From: Phycisphaeraceae bacterium
Lineage (GTDB): Bacteria; Planctomycetota; Phycisphaerae; Phycisphaerales; Zrk34
Length of the DNA stretch: 64,000 bases
Reading direction: 5' to 3'
Assembly (NCBI GenBank): GCA_028282805.1
Contig: JANQHD010000010.1
Span: 1-64,000, forward strand
The notes under the pieces are model-generated. The model was given only the letters and a program-made list of their open reading frames with translations, was not told where the DNA came from and made no database searches. Positions 49,046 to 57,970 of the stretch are shown here, one piece after another; the first letter of the stretch is position 1, and every line of letters begins with the position of its first letter. The translations under genes and the position numbers were made by a program.

Positions 49046-50395
49046 ATGACCGCCCCCGACAACAACCCACCCCACGCCCGCGGCGGCGACGTACTCGCGT
49101 TCGGCTTCCTCACCGCCGTCGCCATGTGGGCCGTCGGTTACGTCACCCACCTGCCCGTGCTCGAAAAACAACTGCCCGGCGCACTCGTCTTCGCCCTGCT
49201 CATGGCCGTCGTGCCCGCCTGCGGCTTCCTCTTCGGCAAAACCACCCGACGCACGTTCCGCGGCGCACTCGTCGCCTCGCTGGTCACCGCCGCCGTCAAC
49301 CTCCTGGTGATCGGCTCGGTCATCGCCGACCCCGAAGCCCGCAAAACACTTTCCATCGCCCTGCCCGGCTACTTCTTCGCCCACACCGCGCTGTTCCTCC
49401 TCGGCCACGCGATCGGCCGAAAAACCCAAAGCCAACCACCCACACGCGAAAACTGGCTACCCCCGTTCGTGATCGCTACCCTCGCCGCCACCGCGCTCGT
49501 CGTCATCGCCGGCGGACTGGTCACCGGCCACGACGCCGGCTTCGCCGTGCCCGACTGGCCCACCAGCTTCGAGTCCAACATGTTCCTCTACCCGCTGTCG
49601 AAAATGACCGGCGGCATCTACTACGAACACGCCCACCGCCTGTTCGGCACACTCGTCGGCCTAAACGCGCTCGTCTTGCTCGCCTACACCTGGGCCACCC
49701 CCCAACGCCGCGCCGTGCGCACGCTCACCACCGTCGCCTTCGTCGCCGTCGTCGTGCAGGGCGTCATGGGCGGCCTGTGGGTCGAACTCAAAGGCATCGG
49801 CTACATCCTCTTCCACGGCACGTTCGGCCAAATCATCCTCGCGCTGTTCGCCGCCCTGCTCGCCATGACCTCCGCCGCCTGGGCCGACAAGCAACAACGC
49901 CTCGCCGCGCCCAAGGCCCTGACCGACCGCGTCCTCGGCATCGTCGCCATCGTCGCGCTCATGCTCCAGCTGGCGCTCGGTGTCCTCCTCCGCAAAAACT
50001 ACAACGTACTGCTCGAACACATCGTCTTCGCCTTCGTCGTCGCCGGCATCGCGATCGTGCTGGCGATCCGCGTCTCGGCGTACTACAGCCAGGTGCAAAC
50101 CCTCAAACGCTTAGCCGGCTGGGTCAGCCTCACGCTCGTCGTGCAGATCGCGCTCGGCTTCGTCGCCCTGCTCGCCCGGCAGAAAAACCCCGTCGCACCC
50201 CCCGTCGGTTCCGACACCGTCAACGACCCGGTCGACGCGTTCCTCACCACACTGCACCAGTCCGTCGGCGCCGCGCTGCTCGCGCTGGTCGTGACGCTGA
50301 CCGTGTGTGTCTTCCGCTTCGTCCACCGCCCGCAGTCGGCCGCGGCCGTCACCAGCAAAGCCCAAGTGTCCGACGCCACCAACGCCCATGCCTGA
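49046..50395 (+). CDS. ctaA: Heme A synthase (CtaA/COX15 family), with N-terminal extension
   Basis: A 449-aa membrane protein that oxidises heme O to heme A. The CtaA core starts near residue 145: GGLVTGHDAGFAVPDWP and YYEHAHRLFGTLVGLNALV with the heme-ligating histidines, and LEHIVFAF and TLHQSVGAALLALV in the second half. The first about 140 residues add three or four helices (DVLAFGFLTAVAMWAVGY onward) not present in the basic CtaA, possibly a separate membrane domain. ATG 49046 has ACGGAG 10 bases upstream; 49007 is an alternative. Confidence 0.9.
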   Translation: MTAPDNNPPHARGGDVLAFGFLTAVAMWAVGYVTHLPVLEKQLPGALVFALLMAVVPACGFLFGKTTRRTFRGALVASLVTAAVNLLVIGSVIADPEARKTLSIALPGYFFAHTALFLLGHAIGRKTQSQPPTRENWLPPFVIATLAATALVVIAGGLVTGHDAGFAVPDWPTSFESNMFLYPLSKMTGGIYYEHAHRLFGTLVGLNALVLLAYTWATPQRRAVRTLTTVAFVAVVVQGVMGGLWVELKGIGYILFHGTFGQIILALFAALLAMTSAAWADKQQRLAAPKALTDRVLGIVAIVALMLQLALGVLLRKNYNVLLEHIVFAFVVAGIAIVLAIRVSAYYSQVQTLKRLAGWVSLTLVVQIALGFVALLARQKNPVAPPVGSDTVNDPVDAFLTTLHQSVGAALLALVVTLTVCVFRFVHRPQSAAAVTSKAQVSDATNAHA

Positions 50396-50711
50396 GCCCC
50401 ACGCCACCCTCCCCGTCGCCGACCTGCCGCCCGGCACCGTCCAGCGCGTCATGCTCAACGACGAACCCGTCGCCGTGTGCAACGTCGACGGCAGGTTCTA
50501 CGCCATCCACGACCGCTGCACCCACGCCGACGCCCCCTTGAGCCCCGGCGGCCTCGAAGGCTGCCACCTCGTCTGCACCTGGCACGGCGCCACCTTCGAC
50601 GTCCGCACCGGCCAACCCACCTCACCCCCCGCCTCCGAACCCTGCCGCCGCTACACCGTCGAACGCCAAGGCGACACATTGATCGTCATCGATCGCGTGC
50701 CAAACGATTGA
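50388..50711 (+). CDS. Rieske [2Fe-2S] ferredoxin-like protein
   Basis: A 107-aa soluble Rieske domain. Cluster ligands are C44-T-H46 (CTHADAPLSPG) and C63-T-W-H66 (CTWHGATFDV). This is the NirD/bedA-like small ferredoxin size rather than a cytochrome bc subunit. ATG 50388 overlaps the end of ctaA by 8 bp, so the two are coupled; it may supply electrons to the CtaA hydroxylation or to another oxygenase. Confidence 0.9.
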   Translation: MPEPHATLPVADLPPGTVQRVMLNDEPVAVCNVDGRFYAIHDRCTHADAPLSPGGLEGCHLVCTWHGATFDVRTGQPTSPPASEPCRRYTVERQGDTLIVIDRVPND

Positions 50712-50726
50712 GCACAACGAGTAAGC

Positions 50727-51215
50727 CTACGGCTCCAATCCTTCAATGAGGTCGAGTATCTCATCGCCGATGTCCCCCGCGGGCTCGTCGAGCAGGTCGA
50801 TCGGGTCGTGTTGTGATGCCCGCCACTGCTGATAGGCTCGAACCTCAACCGGCTCGTAGCCCTTCATCTTCAACTCCAAGCGCTCCAGCGGCCCAAACAG
50901 CCGCGGCAGGTGAAGCTGGTGCCAATGTTGATACCGACCGAGTTCGAAATACACATACCCCCGACCGCTCGTATGCATCTCGATGCCGTGTCCGAACACG
51001 ACGAGCAAGTTCTCGATATCGCCCGCGGCCTCAACCGAAGCGGGGTAAACGCGAGAGACACCCCCATATTCGAAGTGAATCCAACCCGATCCGGCATTCA
51101 CGTCGCGGCAATACAGGTACGCCCCCACGTAAACCCCGAGCAACACCCCAAGCGCCGCGCCGCAAACAACCGCCCGCCGCCCCCACCGCTGAGCCTTGCC
51201 CGTCGCACGCGACAT
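50727..51215 (-). CDS. Hypothetical membrane-anchored protein
   Basis: A 162-aa protein with a basic start, one helix (AVVCGAALGVLLGVYVGAYLY) and a soluble domain of unknown type with aromatic-rich strands (GSGWIHFEYGGVSRVYP, then GRGYVYFELGRYQHWHQLH) and an acidic tail (DEILDLIEGLEP). I do not recognise a family. GGGGGTG lies 6 bases before ATG 51215. It ends the minus-strand run, 47 bp after the HemQ-like gene. Confidence 0.65.
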   Translation of the reverse strand: MSRATGKAQRWGRRAVVCGAALGVLLGVYVGAYLYCRDVNAGSGWIHFEYGGVSRVYPASVEAAGDIENLLVVFGHGIEMHTSGRGYVYFELGRYQHWHQLHLPRLFGPLERLELKMKGYEPVEVRAYQQWRASQHDPIDLLDEPAGDIGDEILDLIEGLEP

Positions 51216-51262
51216 CGCATCACCCCCAAGCCAGACTGTAGCGCAGCGCAAGTCCGGGTTCC

Positions 51263-51976
51263 TTACTCCGCGCTCTGCCACACTTTCCTGCCCACGAAGA
51301 ACGGCCCCAGGCTCGCGATCCACTGGCTCGTCTGCTTCGTCTTGCGCATCGTCTCCACCAGCTTGCTCAAGGGCGCGAGCGTGCCGCTGACCAGGCCGAC
51401 CACGAAGTCGTTGTCGTGGCGGTCGATGCCGTGGCACGCCAGGCGGATATCGTGCGCCGCGTCGGCCCGGCCGTACTTCATGCCCAGCGTGCCGTGCTCC
51501 ATCAATATCGCGCGCTGCTCGTCCATCGGCAGCTGCTGGAACCCGCCCTTGCGCCGCACCGGGTACCACACCGCCCACGGCCAACCCTCGTCGCGCAGCG
51601 TGCGCCTGGGGCGCTCGACCAGCACGTCGTCGAGGTCCGCCTCGTAACCGATCGCGTACGACCGGCCAAACATGGTCAGCTCCGGCTTCATCTCCAGGTT
51701 GTTGAACGGCGTGCCCTTGTACAGCCGGCGGACGTCTTCGACGAAGTAGTTCTCGTCTTCGCTGTACGTGACGACCGCGATCCCGGTGGGGTCGGCCACG
51801 TCTTCGTACAGCACGCCGCGCACGCCGGTGATCTCCAACGCCTCGATCGCGGCAGCGGTGTCGAAGCAACCGCCGAACGCCTGCAACTGCATGAACAGCC
51901 GGCGGTCGGACGTCGCGCCCTTGGCGCCGTGTTCGGAAAGGTCGAGCGGTTCGGGTTCGTTTAAGGGCATGTTCAT
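51263..51976 (-). CDS. Chlorite dismutase-family heme enzyme (HemQ/ChdC-like)
   Basis: A 237-aa chlorite-dismutase-superfamily protein. WYPVRRKGGFQQLPMDEQRAILMEHG and DIRLACHGIDRHDNDFVVGLVS are the family core; His182 (in ACHG) is the proximal heme ligand position and Tyr138 aligns with the coproheme decarboxylase tyrosine. It is therefore a candidate coproheme decarboxylase, the last step of heme b synthesis in this type of pathway, which fits the cytochrome-rich window. ATG 51976 overlaps the symporter stop (ATGA). Confidence 0.85.
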   Translation of the reverse strand: MNMPLNEPEPLDLSEHGAKGATSDRRLFMQLQAFGGCFDTAAAIEALEITGVRGVLYEDVADPTGIAVVTYSEDENYFVEDVRRLYKGTPFNNLEMKPELTMFGRSYAIGYEADLDDVLVERPRRTLRDEGWPWAVWYPVRRKGGFQQLPMDEQRAILMEHGTLGMKYGRADAAHDIRLACHGIDRHDNDFVVGLVSGTLAPLSKLVETMRKTKQTSQWIASLGPFFVGRKVWQSAE

Positions 51977-53334
51977 GGCGGCACAGCTTCATCCGGGGCG
52001 ATGCGTGTGATGATCTTCGCGCCCACCGCGTCGCCCCAGACGTTCACGGTGGTGCGGCACATATCCAACAGGCGGTCGACGCCGATGATCAACCCGATGC
52101 CCGCGACGAGGATGCCGTTGGTCTCGCCCGCGCCCTCACCGGTGAAGCCGAGCGACTGGTTGACGGCCATGATCACGGTGGGCATCAGCACCAGCGACGC
52201 CGAGGGGATGCCCGCGGCGCCGACGGCCGTGAGCGTCGCGGTCAACGCGATGATGACCAACTCCGCCAGGCCGAGGTCGAACCCGTACGCCTGGGCGATG
52301 AACACCACGGCCACGGCCTCGAACAACGCCGTGCCGTCCATGTTGATCGTCGCGCCGAGCGGCAGCACGAAGCCCGCCGAACGCTTCGACACGCCGCCGA
52401 GCAGCGTCGTGGCCTCGAACGTGACCGGCAGCGTGGCGGAAGACGAGTCCGTGCCGAACGCCGTCATCAACGCGCTGCGCACGCGGTGCATGAACAGATA
52501 CGGGTTGGCCCGGCCGAACACCCACAGCATCAACGGCAGCACGACCAGCGCATGGATGCCCAGGCCCGCGATCACCGTCGACATGTACACCGCGATCGCC
52601 GTGAGGAACACGCCCAAGCCCTTGGCGCCGATCGTCCAGGTGAGCAGGCAGAACACGCCCAGCGGCGCCAGCCAGATCACCACGACCACCATCTTCATCA
52701 TCACGCGGAACACCGCGTCGAAGAACTGGATCACCGGCTCGCCGCGCGGGCCGATCGTGGTCAGCACGATGCCGAAGAAGATGCTGAAAAAGATGATCGG
52801 CAGCACCTGGCCCGACGCGGCGGCGCCGAGCGGGTTTTCGGGGATGATCGAGCGGAAGATCTTCAGCAGCGCCGCGCCGAAACCGCTGGGCCCTTCCTCG
52901 ATCTTCTTTTGCACCTTCTCGGCGGCGGCGAAGTCTTTCTCTGCCTGCGCGACCGCATCGTCACTGATGTACTTGCCGGGGTTGATCAGCGTCACCAGCG
53001 TCAGGCCGATGGTGACCGCGATGAGCATCGTGACCATGTAGTAACCGAGCGTGGCCAGGCCGATCTTGCCCAGCCGGCGGAAGTCGCCCACGCTCGCCAC
53101 GCCCACGATCACCGACGAGATGATCAACGGCATGATGAGCATCTTCAATAAGCGGATGAAGATGTCGTTGCCCACGAACCACAGGCCGGTGCGCCACGAC
53201 TCGTAGGCGGCGGAGTCTTTGATCTGATACAGGCCGTGGCCCGCCAGCGCGCCGAGCAGCAGCGCCACGGCGATCGCCCAGGTGACCCAGCGCAGGCCCG
53301 AGGCGGAATGTGATTCCGATTGTGCGTCCGACAT
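51973..53334 (-). CDS. Dicarboxylate/amino acid:cation symporter
   Basis: A 453-aa DAACS-family (GltP/DctA-like) secondary transporter with eight helices and two re-entrant hairpins. The serine-rich hairpin TAFGTDSSSATLPVT and the substrate/Na segment VLPLGATINMDGTALFEAVAVVFIAQ, plus DRLLDMCRTTVNVWGDAV near the end, are diagnostic. Substrate probably glutamate, aspartate or a C4-dicarboxylate. ATG 53334 was chosen because the previous 12 codons have no support. A charged insert (DDAVAQAEKDFAAAEKVQKKIEEG) lies between the first helices. Confidence 0.93.
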   Translation of the reverse strand: MSDAQSESHSASGLRWVTWAIAVALLLGALAGHGLYQIKDSAAYESWRTGLWFVGNDIFIRLLKMLIMPLIISSVIVGVASVGDFRRLGKIGLATLGYYMVTMLIAVTIGLTLVTLINPGKYISDDAVAQAEKDFAAAEKVQKKIEEGPSGFGAALLKIFRSIIPENPLGAAASGQVLPIIFFSIFFGIVLTTIGPRGEPVIQFFDAVFRVMMKMVVVVIWLAPLGVFCLLTWTIGAKGLGVFLTAIAVYMSTVIAGLGIHALVVLPLMLWVFGRANPYLFMHRVRSALMTAFGTDSSSATLPVTFEATTLLGGVSKRSAGFVLPLGATINMDGTALFEAVAVVFIAQAYGFDLGLAELVIIALTATLTAVGAAGIPSASLVLMPTVIMAVNQSLGFTGEGAGETNGILVAGIGLIIGVDRLLDMCRTTVNVWGDAVGAKIITRIAPDEAVPP

Positions 53335-53385
53335 GCCGGTCAGGGTAGCGGGCGCGGGCGGGCCTGCCAAGAACGCGCCGGGTGG

Positions 53386-56031
53386 TTACCGTTCGATCAC
53401 GTGGTACACGCTGGTCGGCGACAGGCCGATGATCACCGAGCCGCCGTCGGCGGCCCGCTTGACGGTGACGGGCTTGTCGGCGGCGTAGCCGTTCTCGTCG
53501 AGCGGTGTGGCCTTGGCGTTGGCCCAGCGCGAGCCCTTGAGCCGCAGGCCGAGCTTGATCATTTCGACGCCCAGCGGCGCCCCGCCCATGTCGGTGATGC
53601 GCTCGCCGTTGACCTTGAAGCCGTAGGGCTGCTCATGGGTCATCGCCTGCACGAGCAGCTTGTTCGACTCGGCGATCGGCTTGTCGTCGAGCGACACCAC
53701 GACCACGGTCGCGAACGCGTTGGTCTGCTTGATCGCCACGTCGGTCAGTTCGATCACGCCGGCCTTGCCGAGAAAGCCCACCGCGCCCTGGGCGCGCGGG
53801 GTGTCGATGGTGAGCAAACCTTTGGCGTAATCGAGTTTGAGTTCGCCGGTGACGCTTTCGACACGCTTGGCGGCGGGGTCGATGAACTGTTTCAAGTCCG
53901 CTAAACCACGAGCGGCTTTTGGGTTGTCGAACGCGCGTTGCACCTTGCCGACGCAAAAACTCATCGCGCGGTAGTCGTCGATGCTCGGCTTGTGCTCGTG
54001 CGCTTCGGGCACGTCGGCCTGGCGCAGCGCATCGAACGCCGGCACACCGCCCGCCGAACCTTCGAGCGCAAGCACACGATCGATCGACAAACGCTCGACC
54101 ACGACCGGCGGCGACTCGCGCACGTCGCCCCGCCGGTACATCAGCGCCGCGGCGGGCGACGAACCGGCGATCGCCGGGCTCGACCACGCGAACTTGTGCA
54201 TCTGCTTGTCGTCGACGTAGTTGCTGTGGCAGGCGAACAGATACAAACCGTCGATGCCCTGCAGCGCCCCATACGCCGCCGACACGACCGGGCCCTCGGC
54301 CTTGTAGCGGTTGGGGTTCGTCCACCCGAGTTCGCTGACGATCTGCGGGTAGTCTGCGACCTGCCGCACGCGCAGCGGCGACTTGAACGGGCGCAGCGTC
54401 GTGGTGTTGTTGCGGAACGTGTGGCCGACGCGCACCGAATACGCGCTGCCGTCGCCCTCGTGCTTGCCGCCGAAGTAGCCGTGGTGGTCGATCACGTCGG
54501 CCGTGGTGTACGTGTAGCGCTCGACCGCGTCGAGCAGCTTCGGGTCGGCGGTGTGCCAGTTGCCCGCCACGACCAGCCCGCCGTAGCCAAGGTCGGTTTT
54601 GACGTAGCGCGTAGCGCCTTCGTAAAACCCGCGCTGCAACTCGGCGAGGTAGCGCACCTGGTCGGCCATGCGTTTGCGCTTGGCTTGACCGCCCTGGTTC
54701 AAACCCGCGCCCGTCATGTGCCACGCCTCGAGCACAGCGGTGTCTGTCGCACCACCCCACGCGCGTTTCGCCCTGCCAAGCGAACCGTAGCGTTTGGTCA
54801 GCCACGCGTTGAAACCCGCGTCGAGCGTGCGCCACTGCGCCGGCGGTATGTGCTTCTTCGCGAACGTCCAAAAAAACAGCGAGTCCTCGTTGACCAACTC
54901 CACCATCGCCAACGCCGGCTCCGTCGCCAACGGCCGGCCGGTGTACGGGTTCGGCGTGGTGAGTATCTGCCTCAACCACGCGCGGTGGATCGCCTGCATG
55001 CGCGGGTTGAAGTAAATCAGCGCGAAGCTCTTTTGGTTTTGGCCGTAACCTTCGATGCCCTGGCTGTCGCGCACGTCGAACCACAGCGGAAAATAAAAGC
55101 TCACCGTCGTGTAAATGCCCTGCTTTCTCATCGCGGCGATGAGGTAGTGCAGGTCGTCGAGCCGCTTGGCGTCGATGGCCTCGCCGTCGCCGGCGTCTTC
55201 GAACAGCGGCGAGTGGTAACGCACCATGTTCACGCCGAGCTTGGCGAGCTTGCGCGCGAGGTAGTCGACGGTCTGCCGGTTCTGCCCGGCGTTCTCGGCG
55301 CTCAGGTTCACCGCCCAGAACCGCACGCGCTTCCCATCGCCCAACACGAGGTGTTCGCCGTCGCGCCGCACGAAGCCGTTGACGCCCGCCTCGGTCTCGT
55401 TCAGGCGCCGCAGGTCGAGCAGCGCATCGTCACCAAACGTGTCGACGCCCGGCTCCCACGCGAAATAACCCCTGTCCGCCCGGCCCGAACGGAAGCCCGG
55501 CTTGTGCTTGCCGTTGGGCACGAACAGGTGCGGCGTCAGCACAAAGCAGTCAAACCCGCTGACCTTGCCCTCGCGCTCCTTGACCGTGAGCCGCAGCTCG
55601 AAATCGTGCTTGCCCTTCGCGAGCTTGACCTGCCCGAGGTACACCCAGTTCGCCGAAACGTGCGTGCGCAGCGGCACGCTGTCGGCCAGCGCTACGCCCT
55701 TGCCGCAGTGTTGCCAGGGTTGGTCGTCGAAGCGCCACTTGAACGAGCCGTGTTTCCAGAACTTGCGGCACCACAGCGCGTACTCGCCGTCGGCGTCGAC
55801 GTTGATGCGGTACCGCGCGTACGCCTCGCCCTCACCGGGCTTGCGGCCCTTGTCGTTCGTCAGCCAGTCGCCGCCGCTGAGCTTCGCCGCCTCGTTGCCC
55901 TGCGGGCTGAACCACGTTTTTTCAGGGAAGTTCGTGTCGGTGGCCGCTTCGCCTTCCCACCACACGTAATCCGCCGCGCCCGACGCGGTCGCCGCCCACA
56001 ACACCGCCAACAAGCACCACCGATACCGCAT
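53386..56031 (-). CDS. Secreted glycoside hydrolase-like protein with N-terminal beta domain
   Basis: An 881-aa exported protein. Signal peptide at residues 1-19 (ATASGA). An N-terminal carbohydrate-binding-like domain (residues 20-165, WWEGEAATDTNFPEKTW onward) is followed by a TIM-barrel domain of clan GH-A (about 200-640): LGVNMVRYHSPLFEDAGDG, and ALAMVELVNEDSLFFW with the Asn-Glu catalytic acid/base position. A final beta domain ends the protein. Family and substrate are uncertain (GH5-like). It starts 3 bp after bshA and is probably in that operon. Confidence 0.8.
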   Translation of the reverse strand: MRYRWCLLAVLWAATASGAADYVWWEGEAATDTNFPEKTWFSPQGNEAAKLSGGDWLTNDKGRKPGEGEAYARYRINVDADGEYALWCRKFWKHGSFKWRFDDQPWQHCGKGVALADSVPLRTHVSANWVYLGQVKLAKGKHDFELRLTVKEREGKVSGFDCFVLTPHLFVPNGKHKPGFRSGRADRGYFAWEPGVDTFGDDALLDLRRLNETEAGVNGFVRRDGEHLVLGDGKRVRFWAVNLSAENAGQNRQTVDYLARKLAKLGVNMVRYHSPLFEDAGDGEAIDAKRLDDLHYLIAAMRKQGIYTTVSFYFPLWFDVRDSQGIEGYGQNQKSFALIYFNPRMQAIHRAWLRQILTTPNPYTGRPLATEPALAMVELVNEDSLFFWTFAKKHIPPAQWRTLDAGFNAWLTKRYGSLGRAKRAWGGATDTAVLEAWHMTGAGLNQGGQAKRKRMADQVRYLAELQRGFYEGATRYVKTDLGYGGLVVAGNWHTADPKLLDAVERYTYTTADVIDHHGYFGGKHEGDGSAYSVRVGHTFRNNTTTLRPFKSPLRVRQVADYPQIVSELGWTNPNRYKAEGPVVSAAYGALQGIDGLYLFACHSNYVDDKQMHKFAWSSPAIAGSSPAAALMYRRGDVRESPPVVVERLSIDRVLALEGSAGGVPAFDALRQADVPEAHEHKPSIDDYRAMSFCVGKVQRAFDNPKAARGLADLKQFIDPAAKRVESVTGELKLDYAKGLLTIDTPRAQGAVGFLGKAGVIELTDVAIKQTNAFATVVVVSLDDKPIAESNKLLVQAMTHEQPYGFKVNGERITDMGGAPLGVEMIKLGLRLKGSRWANAKATPLDENGYAADKPVTVKRAADGGSVIIGLSPTSVYHVIER

Positions 56032-56034
56032 GCC

Positions 56035-57168
56035 TCACCCCCGCACCGGCGCCGCGGCGACCTGTTCGTAAAACGCCTCGTAGCGCGGCATGATCAGTTC
56101 CTTGCAGAAGCGCATGCGCGCCCGGTGCTCCGCGGCCACGCTCATGTTCACCCACGCGTCGCGGTCGCCGAGCAAAGCGATCGCTCTCTTCGCCATGCAG
56201 GCGACGTCGCCGACCTTGCACAGGTGCCCGCTGACGCCGTCTTCGATCACCTCGACCAGGCCGCCGCTGCGCGTGCCCAGCACGGGCGTGCCGCACGCCA
56301 GCGCCTCGAGCGCGCTCAGACCGAACGACTCGTAATCGCTGAGCAGCATGAACAGGTGGCTGTCGCGGTAGGCTCGCTCGATGTCGTCGCGCCGGCCGAC
56401 GAAGTCGACCTTGTTGGCGATGCCCAATTCCGCCGCCAGTTCCTGCGCGCAGCCGTGCTCGGGCCCTTCGCCCACCATGGTCAACCGCGCCGGCAGCTCG
56501 CGCTGCACCGCTTCGAACACGCGGATCACGTCGTACACCCGCTTGACCGGCCGGAAGTTGCTCACGTGCAACAGCTCGAACGGCTCGCCGTTTTCGGGGT
56601 ACCGCAAACGCTCGTCGGTGGTGAACCGCGCGCAGTCGACGAAGTTCGGTATCACCGCCGGCGGCTCGTCGAGGTCGAACTCTTCCTGCGTGCGGTCGGC
56701 CAGCCACTGGCTCACCGCCGTGGTGCCGTCGTTGCGCGTCATCGCGTAGCGACACACCCGGTAGAAGTCGTGGTGCGAGCCGACCAGCGTGATGTCCGTG
56801 CCGTGCACCGTGGTAACGACCTTGACCGGCGTGGTGCACGAACACAACATGTCGCGCGCCAGCATCGCGCTGACCGCGTGCGGCACCGCGTAGTGCGCGT
56901 GGATCACGTCGAGCCCCACGTCGGCCGCCACCTGCGCCAGCTTGTTCGCCAGGTTCAAGTCGTGCGGCGGGTAGCGGAACAACGGGTACTCCGTCACGTT
57001 GACCTTGTGAAAGTGCAGGTTGTCGTGCCGGCCCAAACGGAACGGCCGCTCGTAGCTGACCACGTGCACCTGGTGCCCGCGCTGGGCCAGCGCCACCGCC
57101 AGCTCCGTGGCGACGACGCCGCTCCCGCCCTGCGTAGGGTGACATGAAATCGCGATCTTCATCTGCAT
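56035..57168 (-). CDS. bshA: N-acetyl-alpha-D-glucosaminyl L-malate synthase
   Basis: A 377-aa GT4 glycosyltransferase that couples UDP-GlcNAc to L-malate, the first step of bacillithiol synthesis. KIAISCHPTQGGSGVVATELAVALAQRGH is the BshA N-terminal signature, and VVTTVHGTDITLVGS and SDYESFGLSALEALACGTPVLGT complete the retaining-GT4 sites. It lies 34 bp after bshB1. ATG 57168 or 57162 could start it. Confidence 0.95.
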   Translation of the reverse strand: MQMKIAISCHPTQGGSGVVATELAVALAQRGHQVHVVSYERPFRLGRHDNLHFHKVNVTEYPLFRYPPHDLNLANKLAQVAADVGLDVIHAHYAVPHAVSAMLARDMLCSCTTPVKVVTTVHGTDITLVGSHHDFYRVCRYAMTRNDGTTAVSQWLADRTQEEFDLDEPPAVIPNFVDCARFTTDERLRYPENGEPFELLHVSNFRPVKRVYDVIRVFEAVQRELPARLTMVGEGPEHGCAQELAAELGIANKVDFVGRRDDIERAYRDSHLFMLLSDYESFGLSALEALACGTPVLGTRSGGLVEVIEDGVSGHLCKVGDVACMAKRAIALLGDRDAWVNMSVAAEHRARMRFCKELIMPRYEAFYEQVAAAPVRG

Positions 57169-57202
57169 CACCAACCGGGCCCTGCGGGCCCGCGCTAAAC
57201 GG

Positions 57203-57970
57203 TTACTGAACGGGCAGCTCGCCGAGTTCCGGGTGCGTGTTGGCCGACGCGTGCACCTTGCCGAACGGCTCGTACACCGCCACCGGGTCTTCGATCGGCA
57301 CGGGCCGGCGCACCAAAAACGGCTCACCGAACTCGCGGTAGATCATGTTGCCGTAGTTCCGCGCCCGCCCTTCCAGTCGCTTGATGAACGTCGGCTCGGC
57401 GATCAGCGTCTCCAACCCGTCGACCGTCTGGTCGTGCAGCTGCGACATGTAACACTTGACCGACTCGATCTTCTGCTCCCAGTAGTCGGTCACGTCGACG
57501 ATGAAGCTCGGCTCGAACGGCGTGTGCGCCATGAAATACAGGTACTCGTGCGGCCGGTACGGCGTGCCCTTGGCCGGGTAGTTCGCGAAGCCCGAAGGGT
57601 ACATCGTGTCGCGCACGATCATGCCCGTCGCCGAGTGGTCGGGGTGCAAATCGTCCCAGTAGTGCGTGAGCACCAGCTTCGGGCGCAGCCGGCGGATCTG
57701 CTCGACCACCGCCACGCGCGCCGCGAGCGTGTTCTCCATGCGCCCATCCGGCTGTTCGAGGTTGATGCGTTCGCACACACCCAACACACGCGCCGCTTCC
57801 GCCGCTTCCTGCTCGCGCGTCTCCGGGGTGCCGCGTGTGCCCATCTCGCCGCGTGTCATGTCGATGATCGCCACGCGGTAACCGCGGTCGACCATCTTCG
57901 CCACGGTCCCGCCGCATATCATTTCGACGTCGTCGGGGTGGGCGCCGATCGCCAGCACGTCCACGCTCAT
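57203..57970 (-). CDS. bshB1: Bacillithiol biosynthesis deacetylase BshB1
   Basis: A 255-aa PIG-L/LmbE-type zinc amidase that deacetylates GlcNAc-malate. The zinc motif is H11-P-D-D (AIGAHPDDVEMICGG), and the third ligand lies in DDLHPDHSATG. GEMGTRGTPETREQEAAEAARVLG is typical of BshB1. AAGGAG precedes ATG 57970, which overlaps the bshC stop by ATGA. Confidence 0.95.
   Translation of the reverse strand: MSVDVLAIGAHPDDVEMICGGTVAKMVDRGYRVAIIDMTRGEMGTRGTPETREQEAAEAARVLGVCERINLEQPDGRMENTLAARVAVVEQIRRLRPKLVLTHYWDDLHPDHSATGMIVRDTMYPSGFANYPAKGTPYRPHEYLYFMAHTPFEPSFIVDVTDYWEQKIESVKCYMSQLHDQTVDGLETLIAEPTFIKRLEGRARNYGNMIYREFGEPFLVRRPVPIEDPVAVYEPFGKVHASANTHPELGELPVQ

Noticed and set aside
53938-57147. 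Very long open frame on the plus strand opposite the glycoside hydrolase and bshA
   Set aside because: Arg/His/Val-rich translation without domains; it is the antisense shadow of GC-rich genes with convincing homology on the other strand.
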